Shown: piece by piece, positions 1 through 6,903 of the stretch | Position numbering within the stretch: position 1 is the stretch's first letter | Layout: each line of letters starts with the position of its first letter | Assembly (NCBI GenBank): GCA_031976395.1 | Contig: DALYLJ010000115.1 | Span: forward strand, 1 to 10,366 | Reading direction: 5' to 3' | DNA: 10,366 nucleotides | From: UBA11164 sp002420085 | GTDB lineage: Bacteria > Pseudomonadota > Gammaproteobacteria > Xanthomonadales > Xanthomonadaceae | The notes under the pieces: generated by a model | What the model was told of the DNA's origin: nothing | Databases searched by the model: none | The model's input: only the letters and a program-made list of their open reading frames with translations | Program-made: the position numbers and the translations under genes

Positions 1-551
1 CCAGTGTCGGTGCCGGTGCCGGTGCCGGTTCCGCTACTGCTGCTGCCTGTGCCAGTGTCGAGGCTGCGGGCAGGGCCGAGCAACCCGAACAGAACCAGCA
101 GGACGGCGCCGATCACGATGCAGCTATCAGCGACATTGAAGGCCGGCCAGTGATAGCTCCGCCAGTAGACGTCGATGAAGTCGATGACGTGGCCGTGGCG
201 CAGACGGTCGTGCAGGTTGCCAAGGGCACCGGCGATCACCAGGGCGAACGGCAGGGCCTGACGCCAGTCGTCACGGCGGGTCTGGCGCAGCCAGAAGCCG
301 AGCAGGCCGGCGATGGCGATCGCGAGTGCGGAAAAGAACCAGGTCTGCCAACCGCCGGCATCGGCGAGGAAGCTGAACGCGGCGCCAGGGTTGAACACCA
401 GGGTCAGGTTCAACAGGCCCTCTATCACCGGTTCGGGTCGGTACGGTTGCAGGTGGGTCAGGGCGAGTTGCTTGGTCCACAGGTCGAGCACGATCAGGAC
501 GAACGACAGGCCGAGCCAGGCCAGGGCGTTGGGCGTGGGGGCAAGTTTCAT
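1..551 (-). CDS. lspA: Lipoprotein signal peptidase (signal peptidase II), 3' end cut by window edge
   Basis: This inner-membrane aspartic protease removes the signal peptide of diacylglyceryl-modified prolipoproteins. The frame reads MKLAPTPNALAWLG from ATG 549-551 and stays open through the left edge (183 codons seen). Family motifs are clear: NPGAAFSFLADAGGW (residues 54-68), GNLHDRL (111-117) with catalytic Asp115, and FNVADS (138-143) with catalytic Asp142. Hydrophobic segments near residues 10-27, 70-88, 99-113 and 142-159 match the four-helix topology. After residue 162 the protein runs into a Ser/Gly/Thr tail (GTGSSSSGTGTGTGTDT) encoded by hexamer repeats, which I do not recall as usual for the family. 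It follows ileS by 85 bases, the classic ileS-lspA order. The Shine-Dalgarno is weak, and a GTG at 561-563, four codons upstream, is an alternative start. The identity is secure; the C-terminus lies outside the window. Confidence 0.94.
   Translation of the reverse strand, partial: MKLAPTPNALAWLGLSFVLIVLDLWTKQLALTHLQPYRPEPVIEGLLNLTLVFNPGAAFSFLADAGGWQTWFFSALAIAIAGLLGFWLRQTRRDDWRQALPFALVIAGALGNLHDRLRHGHVIDFIDVYWRSYHWPAFNVADSCIVIGAVLLVLFGLLGPARSLDTGTGSSSSGTGTGTGTDT
9..32. repeat. GGTGCC hexamer tandem repeat inside lspA 3' end
   Basis: Three exact GGTGCC units (9-14, 15-20, 21-26) are followed by one variant, GGTTCC (27-32), with a degenerate copy at 3-8. On the coding strand they spell Gly-Thr pairs. 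Because the unit is six bases, gain or loss of copies changes the tail length of LspA without a frameshift. The array may continue beyond the left edge. Confidence 0.8.
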
Positions 552-607
552 ATCGGTACACACTCGCGTCGATCAGGCTGGACGGTCGATGTCGGCGTCG
601 ATCCCGT

Positions 608-627
608 GCCGGACGCTGGCGTCCGGC
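608..627 (-). other. Perfect stem-loop between ileS and lspA
   Basis: GCCGGACG (608-615) and its exact complement CGTCCGGC (620-627) form an 8-bp GC-rich stem with a 4-nt loop. It begins about 10 bases after the ileS stop codon and lies about 57 bases before the lspA start. No run of U follows in the minus-strand RNA, so it is not a typical intrinsic terminator. It could be a partial terminator, an RNA-stability element or a processing site in the ileS-lspA message. Confidence 0.55.
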
Positions 628-636
628 CGGGTGCGA

Positions 637-3483
637 TCAGAACCAGCGCCGGGTCTCGCCCGGACCTTCGATGTTGTTGATGCAGCGGCCGCACAGTTCC
701 GAGTGCTGGGCGTGCAGGCCGACATCACTGCGATAGTGCCAGCAGCGGATGCACTTGCGGTGTTCGCTGGGGCGGGCACGCAGCCAGACCTGGGCGCCTT
801 CGCAGTCGGCCGCGACGGCATCATCGGGTCGGTCACCGAGCGGATGCAGGTCGAGGGTGGAAACGATGAACAGGAAGCGCAGTTCATCGGCGACCGGGGC
901 CAGCCAGGCCAGGGTCGCATCGTCGAGGTAGAGCGCGACTTCGGCCTGCAGGGAGGCGCCGATGGCGCCCTCGGCACGCATCGGTTCGAGCACTTTGGCG
1001 ACGGCTTCGCGCAGCCGCAACACGGTCTCGAAGTGGTCATGGCCAAGCGCGGCATCCTCGGGCAAGGCGGCCAGTTGGTGGTACCAGGTCTCGAACAGGA
1101 CGTTGTCGGCTCGCTGTCCGGGCAGGTAGCGCCACATCTCGTCGGCGGTGTAGCTCAGGATCGGGGCGATCCAGCGCACGAAGGCATGGGCGATGTGGAA
1201 CATCGCGGTCTGCGCCGAACGACGGCCCAGGCTGTCCTCGGGCATGGTGTACAGCCGGTCCTTGGTGGCATCGAGGTAGAGTGCGCCGAGATCGACCGTG
1301 CAGAAGTTGCTGAGCGCCTGGACGATGTCGGCGAAGTCGTAGCGCTCGCAGGCATCCTGGATGCGGGCTTGCAGGCGATGGGCGCGATCGAGTGCCCAGC
1401 GGTCGAGCAGGACCATGGACTCGGGTGCGACCCGATGCCGGGCCGGGTCGAATCCGGCCAGATTGCCGAGCAGGAACCGGGCGGTGTTGCGGATGCGTCG
1501 GTAGGCGTCGGCACTGCGCTTGAGGATTTCGTCGCTGCACGACATTTCGTAGCGGTAGTCGCTGCCGGCCACCCACAGGCGCAGCACGTCGGCACCGAGT
1601 TGGTCCATGACCTTCTGCGGGGCAACCACATTGCCGAGCGATTTCGACATCTTGCGGCCATGCTGATCGACCACGAAGCCGTGAGTGAGGCACTGCCGAT
1701 AGGGGGCCTCGCGGTCGATCGCGACGGCGGTCAGCAGGGCGCTCTGGAACCAGCCGCGATGCTGGTCGGAACCTTCCAGATACATGTCGGCCGGCTTGCC
1801 CAGGCCGCGCGCGGCCAGGACGCCCTCATGGCTGACGCCGGAATCGAACCAGACATCCAGAATGTCGCTGACCTTTTCGTACTCGCTCGCTTCGGCGCCC
1901 AACAGTTCGGCCGGGTCGAGCCGGTCCCAGGCATCGATGCCGGACTGTTCGATGCGCGCGGCGACGGCATGCATCAGTTCGACCGTGCGCGGATGCGGTT
2001 CGCCGCTGGTTCGGTGGATGAACATGGCGATCGGTACGCCCCAGACGCGCTGCCGGCTGATGCACCAGTCGGGCCGGCCGGCGACCATGCCGTGGATGCG
2101 CTCCCGACCCCAGGACGGCACCCAACGCACCCGCTCGATGGCGGCCAGGGCATCGTTGCGCAGGTTGGCCTGGTCCATGGCGATGAACCATTGCGGGGTG
2201 GCGCGGAACGCTACCGGGGTCTTGTGCCGCCAGCAATGCGGGTAGCTGTGTTCGATCCGGGTGGCGGCCAGCAGCCGATCGTGCTCGCGCAACAGGGTGA
2301 TGATGCTGTCGTTGGCCTTCCAGATGTGCTGACCTTCGACCATCGGGGTGCCGGGCAGATAGGTGCCATCGGCCGCGACCGGATTGAGCACGGCCGCCGG
2401 CTGGTCGAGCAGGCCGTAGACCCGACCGACCACGTAGTCCTCCTGGCCGTGACCGGGGGCGGTGTGGACATTGCCGGTGCCCTCCTCCGCCGAGACGTGA
2501 TCCCCGAGGATGATCGGCACGGTGCGCGGGTAGAACGGATGGTGCAGGGCGATGTGTTCCAGGGCCGCACCGGTGCAGCGCCCGAGGCTGACCACGGAGT
2601 TGATGCCGTAGCGGGCCAGGGCGCGATCGGCAAGCGCGCCAGCCAGCACCAGAAGCTGTCGTCGGCCGGCGCGTGCCGGGCCTTCGACCAGGACGTATTC
2701 CAGGTCGGCACCGAGGGTGACCGCCAGGCTGGCCGGCAGGGTCCAGGGGGTGGTGGTCCAGATCGGCACGGCGACGATCGTGTTCGGGTCGATCGCGGCG
2801 CCGAACTTTCCGGCAAGCGCGGCCGGATCGACGGCGTCGTAGGCGGCGTCGATGGCCGGCGATTGCTTGTCGGCGTATTCGATCTCGGCTTCGGCCAGGG
2901 CCGAGCCGCAGTCGAAGCACCAGTGAACCGGTTTGGCGCCGCGACTGAGGTGGCCATTGGCGATCACCTTGGCCAAGGCCCGGACGATATCGGCCTCGAA
3001 CCGGTAGTCCATGGTCCGATACGGGTTGTGCCAGTCGCCGAGCACGCCCAGGCGCTGGAAGTCGCGGCTCTGGCCGGCGATCTGTTCGGCGGCGTACTCA
3101 CGGCAGCGGGCACGGAACGCGGCGCGATCGAGCGTGCCGCCTTGCTTGCCGTGCAATTTCTCGACCGCATGCTCGATCGGCAGGCCGTGGCAGTCCCAGC
3201 CGGGAATGTAGCCGGCGTCGAAGCCCGACAGCAGCTTCGACTTGATGATCATGTCTTTGAGGATCTTGTTGACCGCGTGACCGATGTGGATGGCGCCGTT
3301 GGCATAGGGCGGGCCATCGTGCAGGGTCCAGACCGGGCGACCGGCGACCTGCTCGCGAATCCGCTGGTAGAGGTCTTCGGCCTGCCAGCGCGCCAGGGCT
3401 TCGGGCTCACGACGCGGCAGGTCGCCGCGCATCGGGAAGTCGGTTTCGGGCAGGTTGATGGTGTGCTTGTAGTCCTGGCTCAC
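637..3483 (-). CDS. ileS: Isoleucyl-tRNA synthetase
   Basis: This cytosolic class I synthetase charges tRNA-Ile. The 948 residues match the full-length bacterial form (E. coli 938). In order: HIGH signature within GAIHIGHAVNK (residues 63-73), GWDCHGLPIE (95-104), CP1 editing-domain strings TTPWTLP (244-250) and GTGNVHTAPGHGQEDY (335-350), WCISRQRVWGVPI (473-485), DVWFDSGVSHEGVL (543-556), GSDQHRGWFQSAL (571-583), KMSKS (611-615), SNFCTVDLGALYLD (725-738), and a C-terminal zinc site with Cys911, Cys914, Cys931 and Cys934. The start codon is GTG (3481-3483). It overlaps the ribF stop as GTGA, and GGAAG about 11 bases upstream is a possible ribosome site, so translation is probably coupled to ribF. 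The zinc-binding tail and motif set indicate the ordinary bacterial (mupirocin-sensitive-type) enzyme rather than the eukaryote-like form. Confidence 0.98.
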   Translation of the reverse strand: MSQDYKHTINLPETDFPMRGDLPRREPEALARWQAEDLYQRIREQVAGRPVWTLHDGPPYANGAIHIGHAVNKILKDMIIKSKLLSGFDAGYIPGWDCHGLPIEHAVEKLHGKQGGTLDRAAFRARCREYAAEQIAGQSRDFQRLGVLGDWHNPYRTMDYRFEADIVRALAKVIANGHLSRGAKPVHWCFDCGSALAEAEIEYADKQSPAIDAAYDAVDPAALAGKFGAAIDPNTIVAVPIWTTTPWTLPASLAVTLGADLEYVLVEGPARAGRRQLLVLAGALADRALARYGINSVVSLGRCTGAALEHIALHHPFYPRTVPIILGDHVSAEEGTGNVHTAPGHGQEDYVVGRVYGLLDQPAAVLNPVAADGTYLPGTPMVEGQHIWKANDSIITLLREHDRLLAATRIEHSYPHCWRHKTPVAFRATPQWFIAMDQANLRNDALAAIERVRWVPSWGRERIHGMVAGRPDWCISRQRVWGVPIAMFIHRTSGEPHPRTVELMHAVAARIEQSGIDAWDRLDPAELLGAEASEYEKVSDILDVWFDSGVSHEGVLAARGLGKPADMYLEGSDQHRGWFQSALLTAVAIDREAPYRQCLTHGFVVDQHGRKMSKSLGNVVAPQKVMDQLGADVLRLWVAGSDYRYEMSCSDEILKRSADAYRRIRNTARFLLGNLAGFDPARHRVAPESMVLLDRWALDRAHRLQARIQDACERYDFADIVQALSNFCTVDLGALYLDATKDRLYTMPEDSLGRRSAQTAMFHIAHAFVRWIAPILSYTADEMWRYLPGQRADNVLFETWYHQLAALPEDAALGHDHFETVLRLREAVAKVLEPMRAEGAIGASLQAEVALYLDDATLAWLAPVADELRFLFIVSTLDLHPLGDRPDDAVAADCEGAQVWLRARPSEHRKCIRCWHYRSDVGLHAQHSELCGRCINNIEGPGETRRWF

Positions 3484-4445
3484 GCGGTTCTTCTTCCGGT
3501 TGCGGGTTCGGGGACGGTCGCCAGCAGCGCCCGTGCCTGCGCCTCGTCCAGGCGCATTTGTTCGACCAGACTGGGCAGGTCGGGGAAACGCAGTTCATCA
3601 CGCAGCTTCGCCACGAACTCGACTTCGATGCAGCGCCCGTAGAGGTCGCCGTCGAAGTCGAACAGATGCACCTCCAGCACCGGTGCGCCGTCATCGACGG
3701 TCGGTCGGGTTCCCAGACTGGCGACCCCCGGCCAGAGCCGGTCGGCGACACCGACGACGTTCACCGCGAAGATGCCACTGAGTGCCGGACGCTTGCCGCG
3801 CAGGCCGATGTTGGCGGTCGGGTAGCCGAGTGTGCGGCCGAGGCGGGCACCGCTCAGCACCCGACCGGCCAGGCGGTAGGGCTGACCGAGCATCGGCTCG
3901 ACCGCATCCAGACGGCCTTCGGCCAGCAGGCTGCGGATGCGGGTCGCCGAGACCCGTTCGCCATCGAACTCGACCGGGGCGATGTGGCAGGTGGCAAATC
4001 CGTGTTCGGCACCGAGTGCGCGCAACAGTGCGACATCGCCGAGCCGGCGGTGCCCGAAGCGGAAGCCCTCGCCCACCCAGACCTCGCGAACTCGCAGGCG
4101 CGCGACCAGCAAGCGCCGCACGAAATCCTCGGCACTGCACGAGGCCAGATTCCGGTTGAAGCGCAACAGGCCGAGCACATCCATGCCCAATGCGCGAAAG
4201 CCCTGGATGCGGCTGCGCACCGGGGTCAGCCGTGCCGGGGCCGCGCCGTCGGCGGCGAAGAACTCGCGCGGCAGGGGCTCGAAGCTGACCGCCGCTGCCG
4301 GCACGCCGAGCGCGGCCGCACGGGCATGCACGCGGCGCAGCAGGGCCTGATGGCCGACATGCAGACCATCGAAGCCACCGATGCACACCACGCTGCCTTG
4401 CGGGCACAGCGGCCCGCCATCGAGATCGCGGAACAGTTTCGTCAC
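3480..4445 (-). CDS. ribF: Bifunctional riboflavin kinase / FMN adenylyltransferase (FAD synthetase)
   Basis: The protein phosphorylates riboflavin to FMN and adenylates FMN to FAD in the cytosol. It is 321 residues, the usual RibF size. The N-terminal adenylyltransferase half carries a nucleotidyltransferase signature of HxGH type (VCIGGFDGLHVGHQALL, residues 20-36) and, further on, RVSATRIRSLL. The C-terminal flavokinase half carries GYPTANIGL, then GTRPTVDDG and LEVHLFDFDGDLYGR, which holds the expected catalytic Glu. The start is GTG at 4443-4445. An in-frame TAA lies only 9 bases upstream, and the family N-terminus (M-KLFRDL) begins right there, so no longer start is possible. No Shine-Dalgarno precedes it, and a TATAAT box sits 8 bases upstream, which suggests a leaderless message. 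It overlaps ileS by four bases. The ribF-ileS-lspA order is typical of gammaproteobacteria. Confidence 0.97.
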   Translation of the reverse strand: MTKLFRDLDGGPLCPQGSVVCIGGFDGLHVGHQALLRRVHARAAALGVPAAAVSFEPLPREFFAADGAAPARLTPVRSRIQGFRALGMDVLGLLRFNRNLASCSAEDFVRRLLVARLRVREVWVGEGFRFGHRRLGDVALLRALGAEHGFATCHIAPVEFDGERVSATRIRSLLAEGRLDAVEPMLGQPYRLAGRVLSGARLGRTLGYPTANIGLRGKRPALSGIFAVNVVGVADRLWPGVASLGTRPTVDDGAPVLEVHLFDFDGDLYGRCIEVEFVAKLRDELRFPDLPSLVEQMRLDEAQARALLATVPEPATGRRTA

Positions 4446-4453
4446 AGCGGCCG

Positions 4454-4459
4454 ATTATA
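4454..4459 (-). promoter_or_regulatory. Consensus -10 box of ribF
   Basis: The minus strand reads GCTATAATCGG, a perfect TATAAT, ending 8 bases before the ribF GTG. No convincing -35 hexamer lies 16-18 bases upstream. A start 6-8 bases after the box would fall at or within two bases of the GTG codon, giving a leaderless transcript. It would make ribF-ileS-lspA transcribable independently of the met operon. Confidence 0.6.
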
Positions 4460-4559
4460 GCGGTCAGGCCGATGCCGCCGGGTCGGCTGGCGCGGGTGAT
4501 GTCGCCCGGGTCGATCGATCCGGTGTCGATCGCGCTGCGCGCACGCTCGATCGGCCGAC

Positions 4560-5627
4560 TCAGGCGGCCCATGCCGGCCGCTGGCGGCGGCCTTGCAACA
4601 CCGCCAGAACATCGTCCAGTACGGCGGCAGCGGTCAATTCGGGACCGGCGCCCGGCCCGCGCAACACCAGCGGACGCTCACGGTAGCGTTCGCTGTGGAT
4701 GACGATGGCATTGTCGCAGCCGCTGCGCTGGGCGAGCGGATCGTCCGGGACCAGCCATTCCAGACCGATCACCCGTCGTTCCGGGCAGGCACGCGCGACC
4801 ACCGCCGGGCGGGCGCTCGGATCCGGCCGCTGTCGGAACAGTTCGTCGATCCCCGCATTGAGGCTGACGATCGCCGCCCAGGGTTCCGGCCCCTCGGGAC
4901 AGCGCAGGCGCGGATCGATCTCGACACTGCCGTCGGGGACTGGCCAGCCGACCGCCCTCGCCAGGATGCGCAGTTTGCGCGCGACATCGTGGCCGGCGAT
5001 GTCTTCGCGTGGATCGGGCTCGGTGTAGCCCTGGGCATGCGCCTCGCGAACCAGTTCGGAGAACGGCCGCCGACTGTCGTAGCGGTCAAACAGCCAGGCC
5101 AGGGTGCCGGACAGGACTCCGGCGATGGCATGCACCGGCTCGCCGCAGGCATGCAGTTCACGCAGGCGCCGGACCCCGCCCAGTCCGGCGCCGACGGTCG
5201 CACTGTCGCCGTACTCGCCGCCCGCGCGGCCGGCGGCCAGGATGGCATCGGCGCGGGCCGCCGATTCGCCGAGTCCGCGCTTGTTGGCGGTGACCACCGC
5301 CATGCCGCGCGCCAGCCACTCGGCATGGCGCGCAGCGACCGCATCGCTGGCGCTCAGATCGATCACGACATCCAGTCCATCGGCCAGTTCCGGGCTGGGG
5401 TCGGTGCGCTGGCTGCGCTCGGTTCGATCGAGTCGATCGACCGCGCCGCGCCACTCCGGCGCTTCCGGTCGAGCCTGACCGCGCGAGTTGCACAGCCAGG
5501 CCAGCCGCAAGCCGGTCGAGCCGAGCCGGCTGGCGCGTCGATCGATCGCGACGGCCAGGGCACGGGCGACCTGGCCGGTGCCGATCAAGGCGATCCGAGC
5601 GGCTGGGGCGATCACCAGGCGATTCAT
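4560..5627 (-). CDS. hom: Homoserine dehydrogenase, catalytic-domain-only form
   Basis: The enzyme reduces aspartate semialdehyde to homoserine with NAD(P)H in the cytosol. The 355 residues correspond to the dehydrogenase half of ThrA/MetL. Visible features are an N-terminal dinucleotide loop IGTGQVARAL (residues 15-24, Ala where many homologues have a third Gly), TANKRGL (113-119) with the conserved Lys116, SATVGAGLGG (142-151), GVLSGTLAWLFDRYD (170-184), GYTEPDPREDIAGHDVARKL (200-219) with the conserved acidic residues and Lys218, and PLVLRGPGAGPELTAA (319-334). There is no aspartokinase domain and no room for a C-terminal ACT domain. It overlaps metB as ATGA, with GAGG seven bases before the ATG, so it is the coupled last gene of the met operon. 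Regulation is probably through the SAM riboswitch upstream. The first-gene identity as ThrA-type rather than ACT-type Hom is clear from the motifs. Confidence 0.94.
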   Translation of the reverse strand: MNRLVIAPAARIALIGTGQVARALAVAIDRRASRLGSTGLRLAWLCNSRGQARPEAPEWRGAVDRLDRTERSQRTDPSPELADGLDVVIDLSASDAVAARHAEWLARGMAVVTANKRGLGESAARADAILAAGRAGGEYGDSATVGAGLGGVRRLRELHACGEPVHAIAGVLSGTLAWLFDRYDSRRPFSELVREAHAQGYTEPDPREDIAGHDVARKLRILARAVGWPVPDGSVEIDPRLRCPEGPEPWAAIVSLNAGIDELFRQRPDPSARPAVVARACPERRVIGLEWLVPDDPLAQRSGCDNAIVIHSERYRERPLVLRGPGAGPELTAAAVLDDVLAVLQGRRQRPAWAA

Positions 5628-6811
5628 GGCGCCACCTCGCGCAGGCTGCTCGCGGCAGCGGCGGCGGCGCGCGCCAGCGCTGCATCGAGGTCATTGCACA
5701 GGTCGCGGGCGTCCTCGATTCCGATCGACAGGCGCAGCAGACCGTCACCGATGCCGGCGATCCGACGCGCCTCCGGGGTCATGGCCGCATGGGTCATGCT
5801 GGCCGGATGGGCGATCAGGCTCTCGACCCCGCCCAGCGATTCGGCCAGGGTAAAGTTGTGCAAGCCGGCGACGAAGGCACGCACCGCCGGCAACCCGCCG
5901 CGCAACTCGACGCTGACCATGGCTCCGAAGCCATCCTGCTGGCGGGCGGCCAGGGCATGGCCGGGATGGTCGGGCAGTCCGGGGTAGAACACCCGGGCGA
6001 CTCCGGGATGGCGGTACAGACGCTCGACCACCGACTGGGCGTTCTCCTGATGCACGCGCAGTCGGGCGTTGAGCGTGCGCAGTCCGCGCAAGGTCAGGTG
6101 GCTGTCGAACGGCGCACCGGTCACGCCGTTGCAATTGGCCCACCAGGTCAAGCGCTCGTGCAGGTCGGCACGGGCGGCGATCACGGCACCGCCGACCACA
6201 TCGCTGTGACCATTGATGTACTTGGTGGTGGAGTGGACGACCAGATCGGCGCCCAACGCGATCGGCCGTTGCAGGGCCGGCGACAGGAAGGTGTTATCGA
6301 CCACGACCAGGGCACCGGCTTCGTGTGCAGCGGCGGCGACATGGCGAATGTCGGTGATTCGCAGCAGCGGATTGCTGGGGGTCTCGATCCAGACCATGGC
6401 CGGCCCGCGTGCGAGCGCCGCCCCGAGTTGTCCGGGGTGATGGAAATCGACCACTGCCAGTTGCAGCCGGGCCTTCTCGGCCCAGGCCCGGAACAGCCGG
6501 TGTGAACCACCGTAGCAATCGTGCGGAACCACCAGCAGTGCGTTCGGGGCGAGCAGTTCCAGGGCCAGACCGACGGCAGCCATGCCGCTGGCGGTGATCA
6601 CCGCGCCACTACCCCCTTCGAGATCGGCCAGCGTTTCGGCGAGCAGATCGCGGGTCGGATTGCCGCTGCGCGTGTAGTCATACCTGCGCTTGCCGTCGAG
6701 CCCGGCAAATGAAAAATTGCTGCTCAGGTGCAGGGGCGGAACCACTGCCCCGAAGGCAGTGTCGGTGTCGATGCCAGCGCGCACGGCGCGGGTGCAGGTC
6801 TGGATGGTCAT
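5624..6811 (-). CDS. metB: Cystathionine gamma-synthase
   Basis: This PLP enzyme condenses an O-acylhomoserine with cysteine to cystathionine, the first transsulfuration step to methionine. The 395 residues have the length of, and align closely along their whole extent with, the E. coli MetB that I remember (386 residues). Examples are VVPPLHLSS (23-31), YDYTRSGNPTRD (44-55), PHDCYGGSHRLF (96-107), VDNTFLSPALQ (171-181), HSTTKYINGHSDVV (193-206) with PLP-binding Lys197, GAPFDSHLTLRGLRTL and FTLAESLGGVESLI. The WWANCNGVTGAPFDS string favours a true MetB over MetZ or a lyase such as MetC. The start at ATG 6809-6811 has GAGAG six bases upstream. It lies 92 bases after metX and overlaps hom as ATGA. 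O-succinylhomoserine is the likely substrate, by resemblance to the enterobacterial enzyme, but acyl preference cannot be proved from sequence. Confidence 0.96.
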   Translation of the reverse strand: MTIQTCTRAVRAGIDTDTAFGAVVPPLHLSSNFSFAGLDGKRRYDYTRSGNPTRDLLAETLADLEGGSGAVITASGMAAVGLALELLAPNALLVVPHDCYGGSHRLFRAWAEKARLQLAVVDFHHPGQLGAALARGPAMVWIETPSNPLLRITDIRHVAAAAHEAGALVVVDNTFLSPALQRPIALGADLVVHSTTKYINGHSDVVGGAVIAARADLHERLTWWANCNGVTGAPFDSHLTLRGLRTLNARLRVHQENAQSVVERLYRHPGVARVFYPGLPDHPGHALAARQQDGFGAMVSVELRGGLPAVRAFVAGLHNFTLAESLGGVESLIAHPASMTHAAMTPEARRIAGIGDGLLRLSIGIEDARDLCNDLDAALARAAAAAASSLREVAP

Positions 6812-6826
6812 GTCGGACTCTCGAAC

Positions 6827-6857
6827 GGGTCGGGGGATCGGGGCAGAAGGGTCGGGG
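6827..6857 (+). other. G-quadruplex-type motif in metX-metB spacer (C-rich in the mRNA)
   Basis: Five G-runs (6827-6829, 6832-6836, 6840-6843, 6849-6851, 6854-6857) are separated by loops of 2, 3, 5 and 2 bases, which satisfies the G3+N1-7 quadruplex rule. Two more GGG runs follow at 6868 and 6873. The G-rich strand is the template for the met genes. The mRNA is correspondingly C-rich and G-poor across about 6827-6875, the composition expected of Rho loading sites. It ends just before the metB ribosome site at 6818-6822. Whether it folds or acts is unknown. Confidence 0.5.
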
Positions 6858-6903
6858 CTGTAGGATCGGGTCGGGATGCGGCGGTCGGCGCCTGGGGTCT
6901 CGA

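Noticed and set aside
271..561. A 96-codon minus-strand frame overlapping lspA
   Set aside because: It is in a different frame from the clear LspA motifs; a shadow.
313..3642. A 1109-codon plus-strand open frame across the whole of ileS
   Set aside because: It is antisense to an unmistakable IleS, shows no recognisable domain, and has the Gly/Ala/Asp/Val-rich composition typical of mirror frames in GC-rich genes.
3558..4460. A 300-codon plus-strand open frame over ribF
   Set aside because: It is antisense to RibF, whose motifs are complete; no independent support.
4593..5987. A 464-codon plus-strand open frame over hom and metB
   Set aside because: It is antisense to two well-supported genes and has no family resemblance; a composition shadow.
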